Below, piece after piece: positions 39,259-50,204 of a stretch of DNA of 64,000 nt. Source of the DNA: Deinococcus ruber (GTDB taxonomy: Bacteria > Deinococcota > Deinococci > Deinococcales > Deinococcaceae). The position numbers and the translations under genes were made by a program. A model generated the notes under the pieces. That model had not been told where the DNA came from. It saw only the letters and a program-made list of their open reading frames with translations, and searched no databases. Location: the NCBI RefSeq assembly GCF_014648095.1, contig NZ_BMQL01000005.1, positions 132,956 to 196,955 of the forward strand, read 5' to 3'. The number at the start of each line of letters is the position of its first letter. Position 1 is the first letter of the stretch.

Positions 39259-39923
39259 TGCCCGAACCCCGTCTGGAAGCGGCGATTCACCTGATCCGCG
39301 CCGAAGTGCATGCCGACATCGGTTCCGATCACGCAGAGCTGCCAATCGCGCTGCTGACATCGGGGCGGGCGGGACGGGTCGTGGTGGTCGAGAAGACGCC
39401 GCCCCCGCTGGCTGTGGCGCGGCAGGCCATCGGGCGGGCGGGCCTGCTGGCGCGGGCAGAGCTGCGGCTGGGCGACGGATTTGCGCCCATCGCGCCCGGT
39501 GAGGTGCACAGTGCCAGCATCACCGGCATGGGCCAGCGCACCATACTGGGCATTCTGGACCGCGCCGCCGAGCGCCTGCCCGCTGCCCTGATCCTTCAGC
39601 CCAACGACGGAGCCGAGTTGCTGCGCCAGTGGGCCAGAATGCAGGGCTGGTGGCTGACCGCCGAGACACTGACGCCGGGTTTCTGGCGCTATCCGGTACT
39701 GCGTCTCGACAGACGCGCTGGCCCCGATCCTGCCTACGACGGTCTTCCGGTGCGGGTTGCCGAGCGCTTCGGCCCGCACCTGCTGCACGCGGCCCATCCG
39801 CTGCTGCTGGCCGAAATGGCGGCACAGCAGGCCAGACTGGAACCGCTGGAGCGCTTCGGACGTCCCGAGGTGCTGACCGAGCTGCATACGCTCAGGGAAG
39901 CGCTGGCGTGGCTGACAGGGTAG
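39258..39923 (+). CDS. trmK: tRNA (adenine-N1)-22 methyltransferase (TrmK family)
   Basis: Predicted 221 residues, a SAM-dependent methyltransferase. The SAM-binding motif is VHADIGSDHAELPIALL near residues 15-31; SITGMGQRTILGIL and LILQPNDGAELLRQW match the TrmK/YqfN family, which methylates position 22 of certain tRNAs. The C-terminus (LRLDRRAGPDPAYDG and following) is more variable. Start coupled to the yqhA-like stop. A promoter-terminator cassette on the other strand begins 37 bp after the stop. Confidence 0.85.
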   Translation: MPEPRLEAAIHLIRAEVHADIGSDHAELPIALLTSGRAGRVVVVEKTPPPLAVARQAIGRAGLLARAELRLGDGFAPIAPGEVHSASITGMGQRTILGILDRAAERLPAALILQPNDGAELLRQWARMQGWWLTAETLTPGFWRYPVLRLDRRAGPDPAYDGLPVRVAERFGPHLLHAAHPLLLAEMAAQQARLEPLERFGRPEVLTELHTLREALAWLTG

Positions 39924-39960
39924 CCGTAGCCGCGAGTCTGACTGGCTATCTGCGTGGGCA

Positions 39961-40025
39961 ATAAAAAAAGCGCCCACTGGGGACGCTGATGACTTCAAGA
40001 TAGCGCGGTATGCACGCCACGTCAA
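39961..40025 (-). ncRNA. Promoter-terminator cassette (copy 2), free-standing
   Basis: On the minus strand: TTGACG (40020-40025), a 17-bp spacer and TATCTT (39997-40002), then AGCGTCC...GGGCGCT with a long T run (39961-39987). It matches the dnaA-upstream copy base for base over most of the promoter spacer and into the terminator. Its transcript would run toward the 3' end of trmK, antisense, and no gene follows, so it is not a normal gene promoter. Confidence 0.55.
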
Positions 40026-40153
40026 CTGTATTCGGTCGGTGTCAAAGGGGCTGAGGAGCAGATGCTGGCAGTCTGTCAGCGCTCTTGGGTCGCCTGCTGG
40101 AGCAGCGGTCAGGAGCCTGCACCTCCAGCGACAGGAGGAATACCGGGACTTCC

Positions 40154-40591
40154 TCAGTTGCGTGGCGGAAAGCGCACGAAGCTCAGCCAGTAGGTTTCAA
40201 AGGCCTTGATTGCCTGATAGAAGTTGTCGAAGCCCACCGGTTTGACGATGTAGCTGCTGGCGTGCCCCTGATACGACTTCAGAATGTCTTCGTCGGCCTG
40301 AGAGGTGGTCAGAATCACCACCGGAATGTGGCGCAGATCGGGGTCGGCCTTGACCTCGTTCAGCACCTCCAGACCACTTTTGCGCGGCATGTTGATATCG
40401 AGCAGAATCACGTCAGGACGGGCCGCGTTCTCGAAAGGGGCTTGACGACGCAGAAATGACAGGGCTTCCACTCCGTCTCTGGTCACGTGAAGATTGTTGG
40501 CGATTCGGGCGTCTTCAAAGGCTTCCTGGGTCAGTAGGATGTCCGGTTCGCTGTCCTCGACCAGCAGAATTTCGATGGGTGTATAGGGCAT
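40154..40591 (-). CDS. Single-domain response regulator (CheY/Rcp1-like)
   Basis: Predicted 145 residues, a receiver domain only. The phospho-acceptor is Asp65 in DVILLDINMPRKSG, with the acidic pair Glu12-Asp13 in LLVEDSEPD and the Lys in IVKPVGFDNF. The Rcp1-like form is often a partner of phytochrome-type kinases, but no histidine kinase is in the window, so the partner is unknown. TAGGAG lies 7 bases before the ATG. Confidence 0.88.
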   Translation of the reverse strand: MPYTPIEILLVEDSEPDILLTQEAFEDARIANNLHVTRDGVEALSFLRRQAPFENAARPDVILLDINMPRKSGLEVLNEVKADPDLRHIPVVILTTSQADEDILKSYQGHASSYIVKPVGFDNFYQAIKAFETYWLSFVRFPPRN

Positions 40592-40924
40592 GGGCCAACT
40601 CCTACGCCTGCTGTGTGTCAGCGGGTTGACTCGCGGTAGATGAAGACAGGGAGGAGGTCGCGGTATGAACAGTTTAGCCGGAAGACCGCCGTCCTGTCGC
40701 CGTTCTTTTCCGCGTTCACGGGTGTGGCCGTCGGGTGTTGTGCGGCGTGAGGAAGTTCAGGTAAACGTTTTCGGTAATCCGAGGATGACTGCTGGCAAGA
40801 CGGCAAAATCGAAAGCCCAATCTCCGAAATCGTCACAACAGCTGCGGCGTGATCTTTCGGAGACTGGACTGGCAAGCTTCAGGATGTATGGCTGTCAGGG
40901 GTACTGAAGAGGAACGTGCGGGCT
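40592..40924. other. Intergenic region with inverted repeat, no gene seen
   Basis: 333 bp without a plausible gene. TCTCCGAAA (40821-40829) is complementary to TTTCGGAGA (40855-40863), a 9-bp stem with a 25-base loop. This is upstream of the receiver gene and downstream of the response regulator gene, both on the minus strand. Confidence 0.45.
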
Positions 40925-41590
40925 TCAGCTCCGCAGGGCGTAGCCCACGCCGCGCACGGTTCGCAGCAGGCCGTAACCTTCCATATCGCGCAGCTTGGCA
41001 CGCAGATTCGCCATGTGAACGTCGACCACGTTGCTGCCTTCCGGCAGACGACCCTGCCAGATCTCCTGTCCGATCTCCTGGCGCGAATACACCCGGCCCG
41101 GCTGGCGCATCAGCAGGGCCAGAATCTCAAATTCTTTGGGGGACAGGCGCAGTTCGTCTTCCTTGTACCGCGCCAGCCGCTTCTGGGGATCGAGTTCCAG
41201 GTCGCCCAGAATCAGGGCTTCGCTGCCCCGCTGCCGCAACTGCACCTTCACGCGGGCCAGCAGTTCCTCGGGGTGAAACGGCTTGATGATGTAGTCGTCG
41301 GCTCCCAGCCCCAGCAGGCGAACTTTTTCCTCGACGGTGTCGCGGGCGGTCAGGACGATGATCGGCACGCTGCTGTTTTTACGCAGCCGCTGCACCACGT
41401 CTCCGCCGTCGAAATCGGGCAGGCCCAGGTCGAGCAAGATCAGTTCGGGGTGTTCCTCGCGGGCTTTGATCAGGCCAGTCATGGCGGCGTCGGCGTGGTG
41501 AACCTCGAAACCGGCGTCCTCCAGGTCCATCCGGAGCACGTTGGCGATATCGAGGTCGTCTTCCACCACAAGAATGCGTTGCTTGGTCAC
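40925..41590 (-). CDS. drrA: OmpR-family response regulator, DrRRA-like
   Basis: Predicted 221 residues. The receiver domain has Asp11-Asp12 and phospho-acceptor Asp54 in LILLDLGLPDFDG, and the Lys in YIIKPFHPEE. The winged-helix DNA-binding domain (about residues 125-221) has LSPKEFEILALLMRQPGRVY and VVDVHMANLRAKL and ends in VRGVGYALRS. In Deinococcus radiodurans the regulator DrRRA (DR2418), needed for radiation resistance, is next to RNase J (DR2417); the same pairing here suggests an ortholog. GTG start with TAAGAT 6 bases upstream (leaderless type). Confidence 0.88.
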   Translation of the reverse strand: MTKQRILVVEDDLDIANVLRMDLEDAGFEVHHADAAMTGLIKAREEHPELILLDLGLPDFDGGDVVQRLRKNSSVPIIVLTARDTVEEKVRLLGLGADDYIIKPFHPEELLARVKVQLRQRGSEALILGDLELDPQKRLARYKEDELRLSPKEFEILALLMRQPGRVYSRQEIGQEIWQGRLPEGSNVVDVHMANLRAKLRDMEGYGLLRTVRGVGYALRS

Positions 41591-41596
41591 ATCTTT

Positions 41597-41622
41597 ATCT
41601 TAGCGCGTCTGTTTCAAACAGA
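41597..41622 (-). promoter_or_regulatory. drrA promoter with palindromic operator-like site
   Basis: TAAGAT (41597-41602) on the minus strand is 6 bases before the GTG start. The perfect palindrome TCTGTTTCAAACAGA (41608-41622) lies just upstream of it and may bind a regulator. It does not resemble the known radiation/desiccation motif. Confidence 0.55.
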
Positions 41623-41862
41623 TTCATGTTGCTCATGTCTGTGTTGCGAGTGGCCGCGACCTGTTGTGGGGGCAGCCTGACACATGAGAAAGATGCGCGT
41701 GAAACAAAAGCCTCATGGGCCATGCTGGGTGCGTGCTACTCTGACCTGACTGCGCTCTTCCGGCCTGAATACTTCGGCTCGAAGACGCCACAACGAAAGG
41801 GCCGTGATGGACGGCTTTTATTGCACTAAGCCGCACGATTACGCGGCGGGGAGAAGGTGAAG
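41623..41862 (+). promoter_or_regulatory. rnj leader with terminator-like hairpin
   Basis: GCCGT (41801-41805) and ACGGC (41811-41815) followed by TTTTATTGC form a short terminator-like hairpin 47 bases before the rnj ATG. It may limit rnj expression. The promoter is not obvious. Confidence 0.45.
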
Positions 41863-43545
<1,683 letters not shown>

Positions 43546-43581
43546 GGTCAGGCGCTCAGGGCCTCTGAAGAAGCATTCCTG

Positions 43582-43632
43582 AAAGAGAAGAAGGGCAGAG
43601 TCATTTATTCGACTCTGCCCTTCTTCTCTTTT
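43582..43632. terminator. Bidirectional terminator between rnj and the E2 gene
   Basis: A perfect 20-bp stem: the 5' arm 43583-43602 (AAGAGAAGAAGGGCAGAGTC) pairs with 43611-43630 around an 8-base AT-rich loop. Convergent genes lie on both sides, and both ends have A/T runs. Confidence 0.9.
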
Positions 43633-43662
43633 CGCATAGCTCAAACCATATAGCTCGAACCT

Positions 43663-45081
43663 TCAGATCGAAACCATCAGGCGTTCCGGGTTCTCCAGCA
43701 GCCGGATAATTTCCTTGCAGAAGCGGGCAGCCTCGGCTCCGTCTACCAGCCGATGATCGAAGCTGAGCGACAGATACATCATATCGGCGGCGACGATCTG
43801 ACCGTCTGGCGTCACGATGGGCCGCCTGACGATGCTGTGAACGCCCAGAATAGCGGCGTCGGGGACATTGATGATCGGGAAGCTGAAGAGTGCGCCCACG
43901 CTGCCGATATTGGTAATGCTGAAGCTGCTGCCGGTCAGTTCATCGGGGGTGAGCTTGTTCAGGCGGGCGCGGTCGGCCAGCAGATTGACCTGTTGCCCCA
44001 GTTCCAGCAGCGTGCGGCGGTCGGCGTCGCGGATGACCGGCACCGTCAGACCCACATCGGTGGTCACGGCCATGCCCAGGTGGTAATAGTCCTTCTGCAC
44101 GATCTCGCCGCTGCTTTCGTCAAGCGAGGTGTTCAGGCTGGGATACTTCTTCAGGGCCGCCACAACCGCCTTGAAGATGAACGGCAGGTAACTGAGCTTC
44201 TGGCCCTCGCCCGCCAGTTCGGCATTCAGGCGGCTCCGCAGTTCCACCAGCCGCGTCAGGTTGGCTTCGTCTACCGTCAGGGTCCGCACGGTGTACAGGT
44301 GGCTGGCCTGCATCTGGGTGCTGATGGCCCGCCGCATGCCGCGCAGGGGAACGCGGCGTTCCAGATGTTCGTAGCCTTTGGGTGTGCGGTACGTGACGGG
44401 GGGAACGCCCAGCCCGCCCGGCGCAGGTCGCACACCGCTCTGCCCACTTCCGGCACTCTGCGCGGTTTTCTGCACGTGCTGATGAATGTCGAGCGGCTTG
44501 ATGCGTCCGTTGGTACCGCTGCCGCTCACCTGCGTCAGATCGACGCCCAGTTCCCGTGCGAGTTGCCGCGCCGCCGGAACCGCCAGTACCCGCCGCAGCG
44601 TGCCGCCTTCTGTCTGCCCGGCCTTCTGCTCTTCCTGATCGGCCCGGCTGTGCGCGGCTCCTCTCAGACCCGACACCTGCACGGTTTCATCGCTGACAAA
44701 CGCTTTGAACAGGCTGGTATCCTGCTCCTCCTGCGCCGGTATGGGCGGCGCTGGCAGGGTCGCGACGGCTGCTGCGCCCTCTCCCCTCCCCTGCTGCACA
44801 CTCGGCCCAGGCACGGCAGGCGCGGTGCTGACGGCTGCGGTCACGGCGTCGGAGATCAGGGCGATGGGCGCGTGAACGGCGACCACCCCGCCCTCTGCCA
44901 CCAGATGTTTTTCGAGCGTGCCTGCGTAGGGGCTGGGCAATTCCACCGTGACCTTGTCGGTCATCACCTCGCAGATCGGTTGCTCCAGCGCGACGGTTTC
45001 GCCCTCCTGCACCAGCCATTTCAGAATTTCGCCCTCGACCACGCTCTCAGCGAGTTCGGGCAGCACGATTTGCCTTGACAT
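43663..45081 (-). CDS. bkdB: 2-oxoacid dehydrogenase E2, dihydrolipoamide acyltransferase
   Basis: Predicted 472 residues. One N-terminal lipoyl domain has Lys43 in CEVMTDKVTVE. A long Ala/Pro/Glu-rich linker follows, then the E3/E1-binding domain (VPAARQLARELGVDLTQVSG), and the catalytic domain with His443 and Asp447 in DHRLVDGAEAARF. Together with E1 alpha and E1 beta just upstream it forms a branched-chain 2-oxoacid dehydrogenase complex, which makes acyl-CoA starters for branched fatty acids and breaks down Val, Leu and Ile. The E3 gene is not in the window. Transcribed after a small membrane protein gene. Confidence 0.92.
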   Translation of the reverse strand: MSRQIVLPELAESVVEGEILKWLVQEGETVALEQPICEVMTDKVTVELPSPYAGTLEKHLVAEGGVVAVHAPIALISDAVTAAVSTAPAVPGPSVQQGRGEGAAAVATLPAPPIPAQEEQDTSLFKAFVSDETVQVSGLRGAAHSRADQEEQKAGQTEGGTLRRVLAVPAARQLARELGVDLTQVSGSGTNGRIKPLDIHQHVQKTAQSAGSGQSGVRPAPGGLGVPPVTYRTPKGYEHLERRVPLRGMRRAISTQMQASHLYTVRTLTVDEANLTRLVELRSRLNAELAGEGQKLSYLPFIFKAVVAALKKYPSLNTSLDESSGEIVQKDYYHLGMAVTTDVGLTVPVIRDADRRTLLELGQQVNLLADRARLNKLTPDELTGSSFSITNIGSVGALFSFPIINVPDAAILGVHSIVRRPIVTPDGQIVAADMMYLSLSFDHRLVDGAEAARFCKEIIRLLENPERLMVSI

Positions 45082-45117
45082 GAATGACTCCCGTTGGATA
45101 AAGCTCGTGAATTCAGC

Positions 45118-45348
45118 TCAGCGGTGCAGCACAAAGATACGGACCAGGCCATAGAGCAGCAGAACCCCGCCCAGTGCCTGAATCCAGCGCTCACCGCGCC
45201 CATAGACCACGGTGGAAATGCCCAGAGCCGCGAAGACTGCGCCGACCAGTACGCTGTTCCAGGGTGCGGCCAGACGGCCTGCCAGCGCGTAAAGTCCAAA
45301 GCCGATCATCAGGCCCACCATGCCCAAGACCTGTCGTGAAAGATTCAT
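45118..45348 (-). CDS. Small membrane protein, unknown (76 residues)
   Basis: Two to three hydrophobic helices (VLGMVGLMIGFGLYALAG; SVLVGAVFAALGISTVVYG; ALGGVLLLYGLVRIFVL). Not recognised. TAGGGT lies 6 bases before the ATG (leaderless type). It sits between the E1 beta and E2 genes on the same strand, so it may be part of that cluster. Confidence 0.65.
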   Translation of the reverse strand: MNLSRQVLGMVGLMIGFGLYALAGRLAAPWNSVLVGAVFAALGISTVVYGRGERWIQALGGVLLLYGLVRIFVLHR

Positions 45349-45514
45349 GCGCCTACCCTAAAGCATTTGATAAAAGCGGGCCGGGTTGGTGAGCCGCCTT
45401 TGTTCAGAGCGGAGCGAGTGAATCTGGCTGTGCATCCTGGAACGACGCGGTACGGCGGCGGGGCGGAGAGCTGGCGAACTGCCCTGACACTGAGCGGGTT
45501 GCCAGCTATCGGCA
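45349..45514 (-). other. Gap between the E1 beta gene and the small membrane gene
   Basis: 166 bp, GC-rich, no gene seen. The TAGGGT promoter for the small membrane gene is at the low end. Confidence 0.3.
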
Positions 45515-46546
45515 TCAGTACGTGAGTGCCTTGACTGCCGCCCGGACGATGCGCGTCGGCCCCGGCAGATAGATGCGGTCCTGCACATACGGATACGGCG
45601 TGTCGAAACCCGCGACCTGAATCACCGGGGCCAGCAGGCTGTCGAACACCTCCTCCTGAACCACCGAAGCCACCTCGCCCATGAAATTGCCGATGCGCGG
45701 AGACTCGCTGACCAGTACGGCGCGTCCGGTTTTGGCCACCGAGGTCAGCACCGTGTCGCGGTCCCAGGGCACCAGACTGCGGAGGTCGATCACTTCGGCG
45801 CTCACGCCCTCGCCTGCCAGCGCTTCGGCAGCTTTCAGCACATCGGGCATCACGCCGCCGTAGCCGATCAGCGAGATGTCGCTTCCTTCCTGCCGGATGG
45901 CTGCCTTGCCCAGTTCCACCACGTAATCTTCGGTGGGAACTTCGCCTTTGGCAGCCCGGTACAGGCGCTTCGGTTCGAAGAACATCACCGGGTCGTCGCC
46001 TCGTGAAGCGGCCCGCAGCAGTCCCGCCGCGTCGTAGGGCGTGCTCGGCATCACCACCTTCAGACCGGGGGTGTGGCAGTAGTACGCCTCCGGACTCTGG
46101 CTGTGGTGATGGCCGCCCTTCACCCCGCCGCCCGAAGGCGTGCGAATGACCAGCGGACAGGTGAACTGACCCCCGGAGCGGTACCGCAGCTTGGCGGCCT
46201 GACTGGCGAGCTGATCGAAACCCGGCCCGATATAATCCGCGAACTGGATTTCTGCGATGGGGCGCAGGCCACGCACCGCCATTCCCACCGCCGCGCCCAC
46301 GATGGCAGCTTCCGACAGCGGCGTATCAAAGACCCGTTTGCTGCCGAATTCGGCCTGAAGACCTGCCGTCGCCAGAAAGACGCCGCCGCGTGCGCCCACG
46401 TCTTCCCCGAAAACCACCACCCGTTCGTCGCTGGCGAGTTCTCCGCGAATGGCCTCGGTGACGGCCTGAATCAGCGTCATGGTCACGCCTGTGGCGGCGC
46501 TGCTGGACGGCTGCTGCCGCACGCCCGGTTCCTGGGTGGCCGTCAC
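45515..46546 (-). CDS. bkdAB: 2-oxoacid dehydrogenase E1 beta subunit
   Basis: Predicted 343 residues with GTG start. The transketolase-like Pyr domain has [14 protein letters not shown] and [21 protein letters not shown]; the C-terminal domain has [20 protein letters not shown] lies 7 bases before the GTG, while the later ATG at 46480 has no such site, so I take the GTG. The start overlaps the E1 alpha stop by GTGA, so the two subunits are coupled, as expected for a 1:1 complex. Confidence 0.92.
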   Translation of the reverse strand: MTATQEPGVRQQPSSSAATGVTMTLIQAVTEAIRGELASDERVVVFGEDVGARGGVFLATAGLQAEFGSKRVFDTPLSEAAIVGAAVGMAVRGLRPIAEIQFADYIGPGFDQLASQAAKLRYRSGGQFTCPLVIRTPSGGGVKGGHHHSQSPEAYYCHTPGLKVVMPSTPYDAAGLLRAASRGDDPVMFFEPKRLYRAAKGEVPTEDYVVELGKAAIRQEGSDISLIGYGGVMPDVLKAAEALAGEGVSAEVIDLRSLVPWDRDTVLTSVAKTGRAVLVSESPRIGNFMGEVASVVQEEVFDSLLAPVIQVAGFDTPYPYVQDRIYLPGPTRIVRAAVKALTY

Positions 46547-47661
46547 CTCGTTCCCTCCTGCCCCGCGAGCTGTTCGGCCCGCAGGTGGTCGTATTGCCAG
46601 CGCAGATGAACCGGAAGGTCGCCGTACACGTCCTCGAACATGATGCGCCAGTCGGGTTGCCCGCTCTCCTCGGCCTTCTGAACCGCCGAGTCGATCAGGC
46701 TGTGGATGCGCGTGACTTCGGCGGCGCGTTCCTCGGCTCCGATCTCCAGCCCCTGACTTGCCATAAAGCGTTCCAGCCGCACAATCGGATCGCGGCCCGT
46801 CCAACTTTTGACTTCGTCGCGGCTGCGGTAGGTCTTTTCGGCGTCGGCGTCGGCATTGCTGTGTGACCCGACCCGGTAGGTCAGGCATTCCAGCAGCACC
46901 GGACCGCCGCCCGCCCGCATCTGGTCGGTCAGGGTCGAGACGGCCTGCTGCACCGCCAGCACGTCGTTTCCGTCCACGTAGTAGCCGGGAATGCCGTAGG
47001 CACGCGCCTTGATATGAATGCTCTCGCTGCGCGTCTGATGATGCACCGCCGTGCTGATGGCCCACTGGTTGTTCTCGCAGATAAACAGGCAAGGCGCGTC
47101 GTTGACGGCTGCCATGTTGACGCCCGCATGCCAGTCGCCCTCGCTGGTGGCCCCGTCGCCAAAAGTACAGATGGTCACCTCGTCGGTGCCGAGATATCGC
47201 TGCGCCATCGCCATGCCCGCTGCGGGCGGCACCTGATTGGCGATGCTGGAACTGCTGCTGACGAATCTGCGGCTGCGCGAGCCGGGATGGTGCGGCATCT
47301 GGCGGCCCCGGTTAGGGTCGGTATTGGCACCCAGCATCTGAGCCACCAGTTCCTCAATCGGAACGCCGATGCCCAGCGCGATGCCGTGATCGCGGTAATA
47401 GCCCCAGATCCAGTCGTGGCCCGCCCGGATACCGCGTGCGATGCCGATCTGGGTGGCTTCCATGCCGCTGGCCTGGGCGTAGAAGGTGGTGCGCCCCTGC
47501 CGCAGCAGCGTGATGAGTTTGCGGTCGAACTCGCGCACGACTGTCATGTCCTGCCACAGTTCGCGCAGTTGGGCAGGTGACTGGGTGACGCTGGCCCCCG
47601 CCATGAGCGTGCCGTCTTCCGCCAGCAGGCGGTAGGGTTCGGCAGGAAAAGCTTCGAGCAT
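46543..47661 (-). CDS. bkdAA: 2-oxoacid dehydrogenase E1 alpha subunit
   Basis: Predicted 372 residues. The thiamine-diphosphate motif is [20 protein letters not shown]...NNQWA (GDG to NN). GRQMPHH and [12 protein letters not shown], and [20 protein letters not shown] (phosphorylation-loop-like), are nearer to branched-chain than to pyruvate dehydrogenase forms. It decarboxylates 2-oxo acids. An AGGGGGAA ribosome site precedes the ATG at 47661. First gene of the bkd cluster. Confidence 0.9.
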   Translation of the reverse strand: MLEAFPAEPYRLLAEDGTLMAGASVTQSPAQLRELWQDMTVVREFDRKLITLLRQGRTTFYAQASGMEATQIGIARGIRAGHDWIWGYYRDHGIALGIGVPIEELVAQMLGANTDPNRGRQMPHHPGSRSRRFVSSSSSIANQVPPAAGMAMAQRYLGTDEVTICTFGDGATSEGDWHAGVNMAAVNDAPCLFICENNQWAISTAVHHQTRSESIHIKARAYGIPGYYVDGNDVLAVQQAVSTLTDQMRAGGGPVLLECLTYRVGSHSNADADAEKTYRSRDEVKSWTGRDPIVRLERFMASQGLEIGAEERAAEVTRIHSLIDSAVQKAEESGQPDWRIMFEDVYGDLPVHLRWQYDHLRAEQLAGQEGTR

Positions 47662-47936
47662 AGTTCCCCCTGGGTCGGTACAATTCCCCCTGAATTGCGA
47701 CAGACGTAATGCAATCTTGCTGACACCGGCATTCTACCGTGCCGCCGAAGTGAGAAAGGCCGCGATCTGCTCCCAAAGTCCTAGTTGTACCGAGATTTGC
47801 TTCATAGTTGGCCGAAATCTGCTGCTCTGTCCGGATATTGGCACCGCCCCGAGTTTTCCGCCCAACCTGCACCCGGTCTGCTGTATTCCCCCCTGGCGAA
47901 CAGTGGCGTTCAGCGCAGATGCTCTAAACTCTCCAG
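47662..47936. promoter_or_regulatory. Divergent intergenic region (bkd / mnmG)
   Basis: 275 bp between divergent starts. TAAACT (47925-47930), 6 bases before the mnmG ATG, is a leaderless-type -10. No regulator site was recognised on the bkd side. Confidence 0.45.
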
Positions 47937-49733
47937 ATGACTTCGTTCGCTAAACCCTGGCCCGTGCTGGTAATCGGCGGCGGCCATGCGGGCATCGAGG
48001 CCGCCTGGGCTGCTGCCAGGTTTGGGCCGGTGGCCCTGCTGGTCGGCAACCCGGCCACCATCGGGCGCATGCCCTGTAACCCCGCTGTGGGCGGCCCCGG
48101 CAAGAGCCAGCTGGTCGCTGAGGTCACGGCGCTGGGCGGTCTGATGGGCCGACTGGCCGACGAAACGGCCATTCATACCCGCATGCTCAATGTCAGCAAG
48201 GGGCCAGCGGTGCAGTCGCTGCGTGTGCAGAACGAGCGAGACGGCTACGCGGCCCGGGCACAGGAATACGTGCTGGGCCATCCTGATATTCACGTCATCC
48301 GTGCTGAGGCTGCCGATCTGGAGCCGGACGGTGACGGCTGGCAGGTGGTGGCGACCGATGGGCGGCGCTTCCGTACGCACAGCGTCGTGATCGCGGCGGG
48401 CACGTTCCTGCGTGCTCAGACGTGGTACGGGCGGCATTCACGCCCCGAGGGCCGTCAGGGAGAGCCGCCCTCGCGCTTTTTGTCCAATCCCCTGGCACGC
48501 GGCGGCCATGTGCTGAAGCGCTATAAGACTGGTACGCCGCCACGCGTGCGGGCCGATTCGGTCGATTTCGAGGCTCTGAAAGAGTTCCCCGCCGACGCCG
48601 AGCCGCGCAGCTTCAGCGGCACGGTCGGCCCGCAGGCCACATCTTCACCCACCTGGCAGACCGCCACCACCCCCGAGACGCACCGACTGATTCAGGAAAA
48701 TCTCGATCAGTCACCGATGTTCGCGGGCGATATCGAAGGACTGGGGCCGCGCTATTGCCCCAGCATCGAAGACAAGGTGGTGCGCTTTGCCCATCACGAC
48801 CGTCATCTGCTGTTCGTGGAACCGGACGGCGTTCAGACCAGCGAGGTGTATTTGCAGGGCTTCTCCAGCAGCCTGCCGCCCGTTCTTCAGGATCAGCTGG
48901 TTCGCACCCTTCCGGGTTTCGAGCGCTCGGTGATTCAGCGGTATGCCTATGCCGTCGAATACGACGTGGTGGACAGCACCGAACTGACGCTGTGTCTGGA
49001 ATCTCGCCTGCTGCCGGGTGTCTTTACGGCGGGGCAGATCAACGGCACGTCGGGCTATGAGGAGGCGGCGGCGCAGGGACTGATCGCGGGCATGTCGGCG
49101 GCGCGGCGGTCACTGGCCCTCGAACCGGAAATTGTTTCACGTGAAATGGGCTACATCGGCGTGATGCTCGACGATCTGGTGTTCAAGGGCAGCGACGAGC
49201 CGTACCGCATGATGACCAGCCGCGTGGAACATCGTCTGCTGTCGCGCCAGGACAATGCCGATCAGCGCTTTGCCGCGTTCGGCTGGCGAGCGGGCCTGCT
49301 CGATGAGGTGGCGTTCAGGCGTGTGGAACACAAGTACGCACGCATAGACGCCGCGAAGGCTGATCTGGCGACGCAGCGTCAGGCTGGGATGACAGCAGAA
49401 ACATGGTTGCGTCGTCCCGAAATTTCTCTGGCCGATCTGCCCGCTTTGGGCTTCACTGTTCCCGCCCTTCAGCGCGACGAGCTGGAATCGCTGGAGCTTC
49501 AGGTGAAATACGCCGGATACATTGCCCGTGCCCAGCGTCAGCAGGCCAGCGAAGAGCGGGCGCGGGATATCAGTCTGGTGGGTGTGGACTATAGCGCGGT
49601 GTCGTCGCTGTCGGCGGAAGCCCGCGAGAAGCTGAAGCGGGCGGCTCCAGCGACGCTGGCTCAGGCCAGCCGGGTGCCGGGCGTGCGCCACGCCGATGTC
49701 AGCAACCTGCTGATTCACCTGCGGCACGCCTGA
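47937..49733 (+). CDS. mnmG: tRNA uridine carboxymethylaminomethyl-modifying enzyme MnmG (GidA)
   Basis: Predicted 598 residues. The N-terminal FAD site is [20 protein letters not shown], then [16 protein letters not shown] and the conserved RYKTGTPPR and [16 protein letters not shown]. With MnmE it modifies the wobble uridine of some tRNAs. A parS-like palindrome, TGTTTCAC/GTGAAATG, lies inside the gene at 49133-49148. The gene leads the chromosome-partition locus mnmG-rsmG-parA-parB, its common place near oriC. Confidence 0.95.
   Translation: MTSFAKPWPVLVIGGGHAGIEAAWAAARFGPVALLVGNPATIGRMPCNPAVGGPGKSQLVAEVTALGGLMGRLADETAIHTRMLNVSKGPAVQSLRVQNERDGYAARAQEYVLGHPDIHVIRAEAADLEPDGDGWQVVATDGRRFRTHSVVIAAGTFLRAQTWYGRHSRPEGRQGEPPSRFLSNPLARGGHVLKRYKTGTPPRVRADSVDFEALKEFPADAEPRSFSGTVGPQATSSPTWQTATTPETHRLIQENLDQSPMFAGDIEGLGPRYCPSIEDKVVRFAHHDRHLLFVEPDGVQTSEVYLQGFSSSLPPVLQDQLVRTLPGFERSVIQRYAYAVEYDVVDSTELTLCLESRLLPGVFTAGQINGTSGYEEAAAQGLIAGMSAARRSLALEPEIVSREMGYIGVMLDDLVFKGSDEPYRMMTSRVEHRLLSRQDNADQRFAAFGWRAGLLDEVAFRRVEHKYARIDAAKADLATQRQAGMTAETWLRRPEISLADLPALGFTVPALQRDELESLELQVKYAGYIARAQRQQASEERARDISLVGVDYSAVSSLSAEAREKLKRAAPATLAQASRVPGVRHADVSNLLIHLRHA
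49133..49148. promoter_or_regulatory. parS: parS-like site inside mnmG
   Basis: TGTTTCACGTGAAATG, 14 of 16 bases identical to the consensus parS palindrome, including the perfect 12-bp core TTTCACGTGAAA. It is within the coding sequence of mnmG, 2.5 kb from parB. Confidence 0.75.
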
Positions 49734-49774
49734 AACTGTTGGGTAGCCAGAACAACGATGTCTGACACTCCCAC

Positions 49775-49857
49775 TGTTTCACGGGAAACTTGACGGTGAA
49801 ACAAGAGTCACGTGCTTGACGCCACCCATGTTTCACGGGAAACTTGACGGTGAAACA
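49775..49857. repeat. Two 29-bp composite parS-like repeats
   Basis: Copies at 49775-49803 and 49829-49857 (54 bp apart) are identical. Each has TGTTTCAC on the left, GTGAAACA on the right, and between them GGGAAACTTGACG. The left 16 bp resemble parS (14 of 16). The second copy runs into the ATG at 49857. ParB-binding sites or a regulated promoter region are possible. Confidence 0.75.
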
Positions 49858-50204
49858 TGACTGCCTCTTCCTTTCTTCCACAGCTCAGCGCCTTTGATCA
49901 GGGTCTGCTGCTCGGCATCCTGATCGGAGAAGGACATTTCGGCGGCGACGGCAAACAGCCGCAGGTGACGCTGCGAATGCACACCCGGCACCAGAAACTC
50001 TTTGCAACTCTGATGCGGCTGTTTCCGGCAGCCAGACTGTATGGCCCGTATGAACACGGCGGACGCTCGTACTATCAGTGGATGGCGCGGGGGGCCCTGT
50101 TGCGCGAGCAACTCGTGCCGCTGCTCGACGCCCTGCCGCTGGCCGAGATCGACGAACACGCGGCCTCGCGCTATCAGGAAATGAAAACGAGGTACGGCCT
50201 GTGA
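49857..50204 (+). CDS. LAGLIDADG-like small protein in the partition locus
   Basis: Predicted 115 residues. [20 protein letters not shown] matches a single LAGLIDADG motif (residues 14-33), and [18 protein letters not shown] follows the fold of homing-endonuclease domains. One motif only means it would need to be a homodimer, or be a DNA-binding relic such as the WhiA-type domain. The acidic Glu24 is kept at the catalytic position. The ATG lies at the end of a parS-like repeat, and the stop overlaps rsmG by GTGA, so it is integrated into the mnmG-rsmG-par locus. No intein or intron boundary is seen. Confidence 0.7.
   Translation: MTASSFLPQLSAFDQGLLLGILIGEGHFGGDGKQPQVTLRMHTRHQKLFATLMRLFPAARLYGPYEHGGRSYYQWMARGALLREQLVPLLDALPLAEIDEHAASRYQEMKTRYGL

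Noticed and set aside
41608..41622. The palindrome upstream of drrA as a radiation/desiccation response motif
   Set aside because: Its sequence (TCTGTTTCAAACAGA) does not fit the known motif, so I only call it operator-like.
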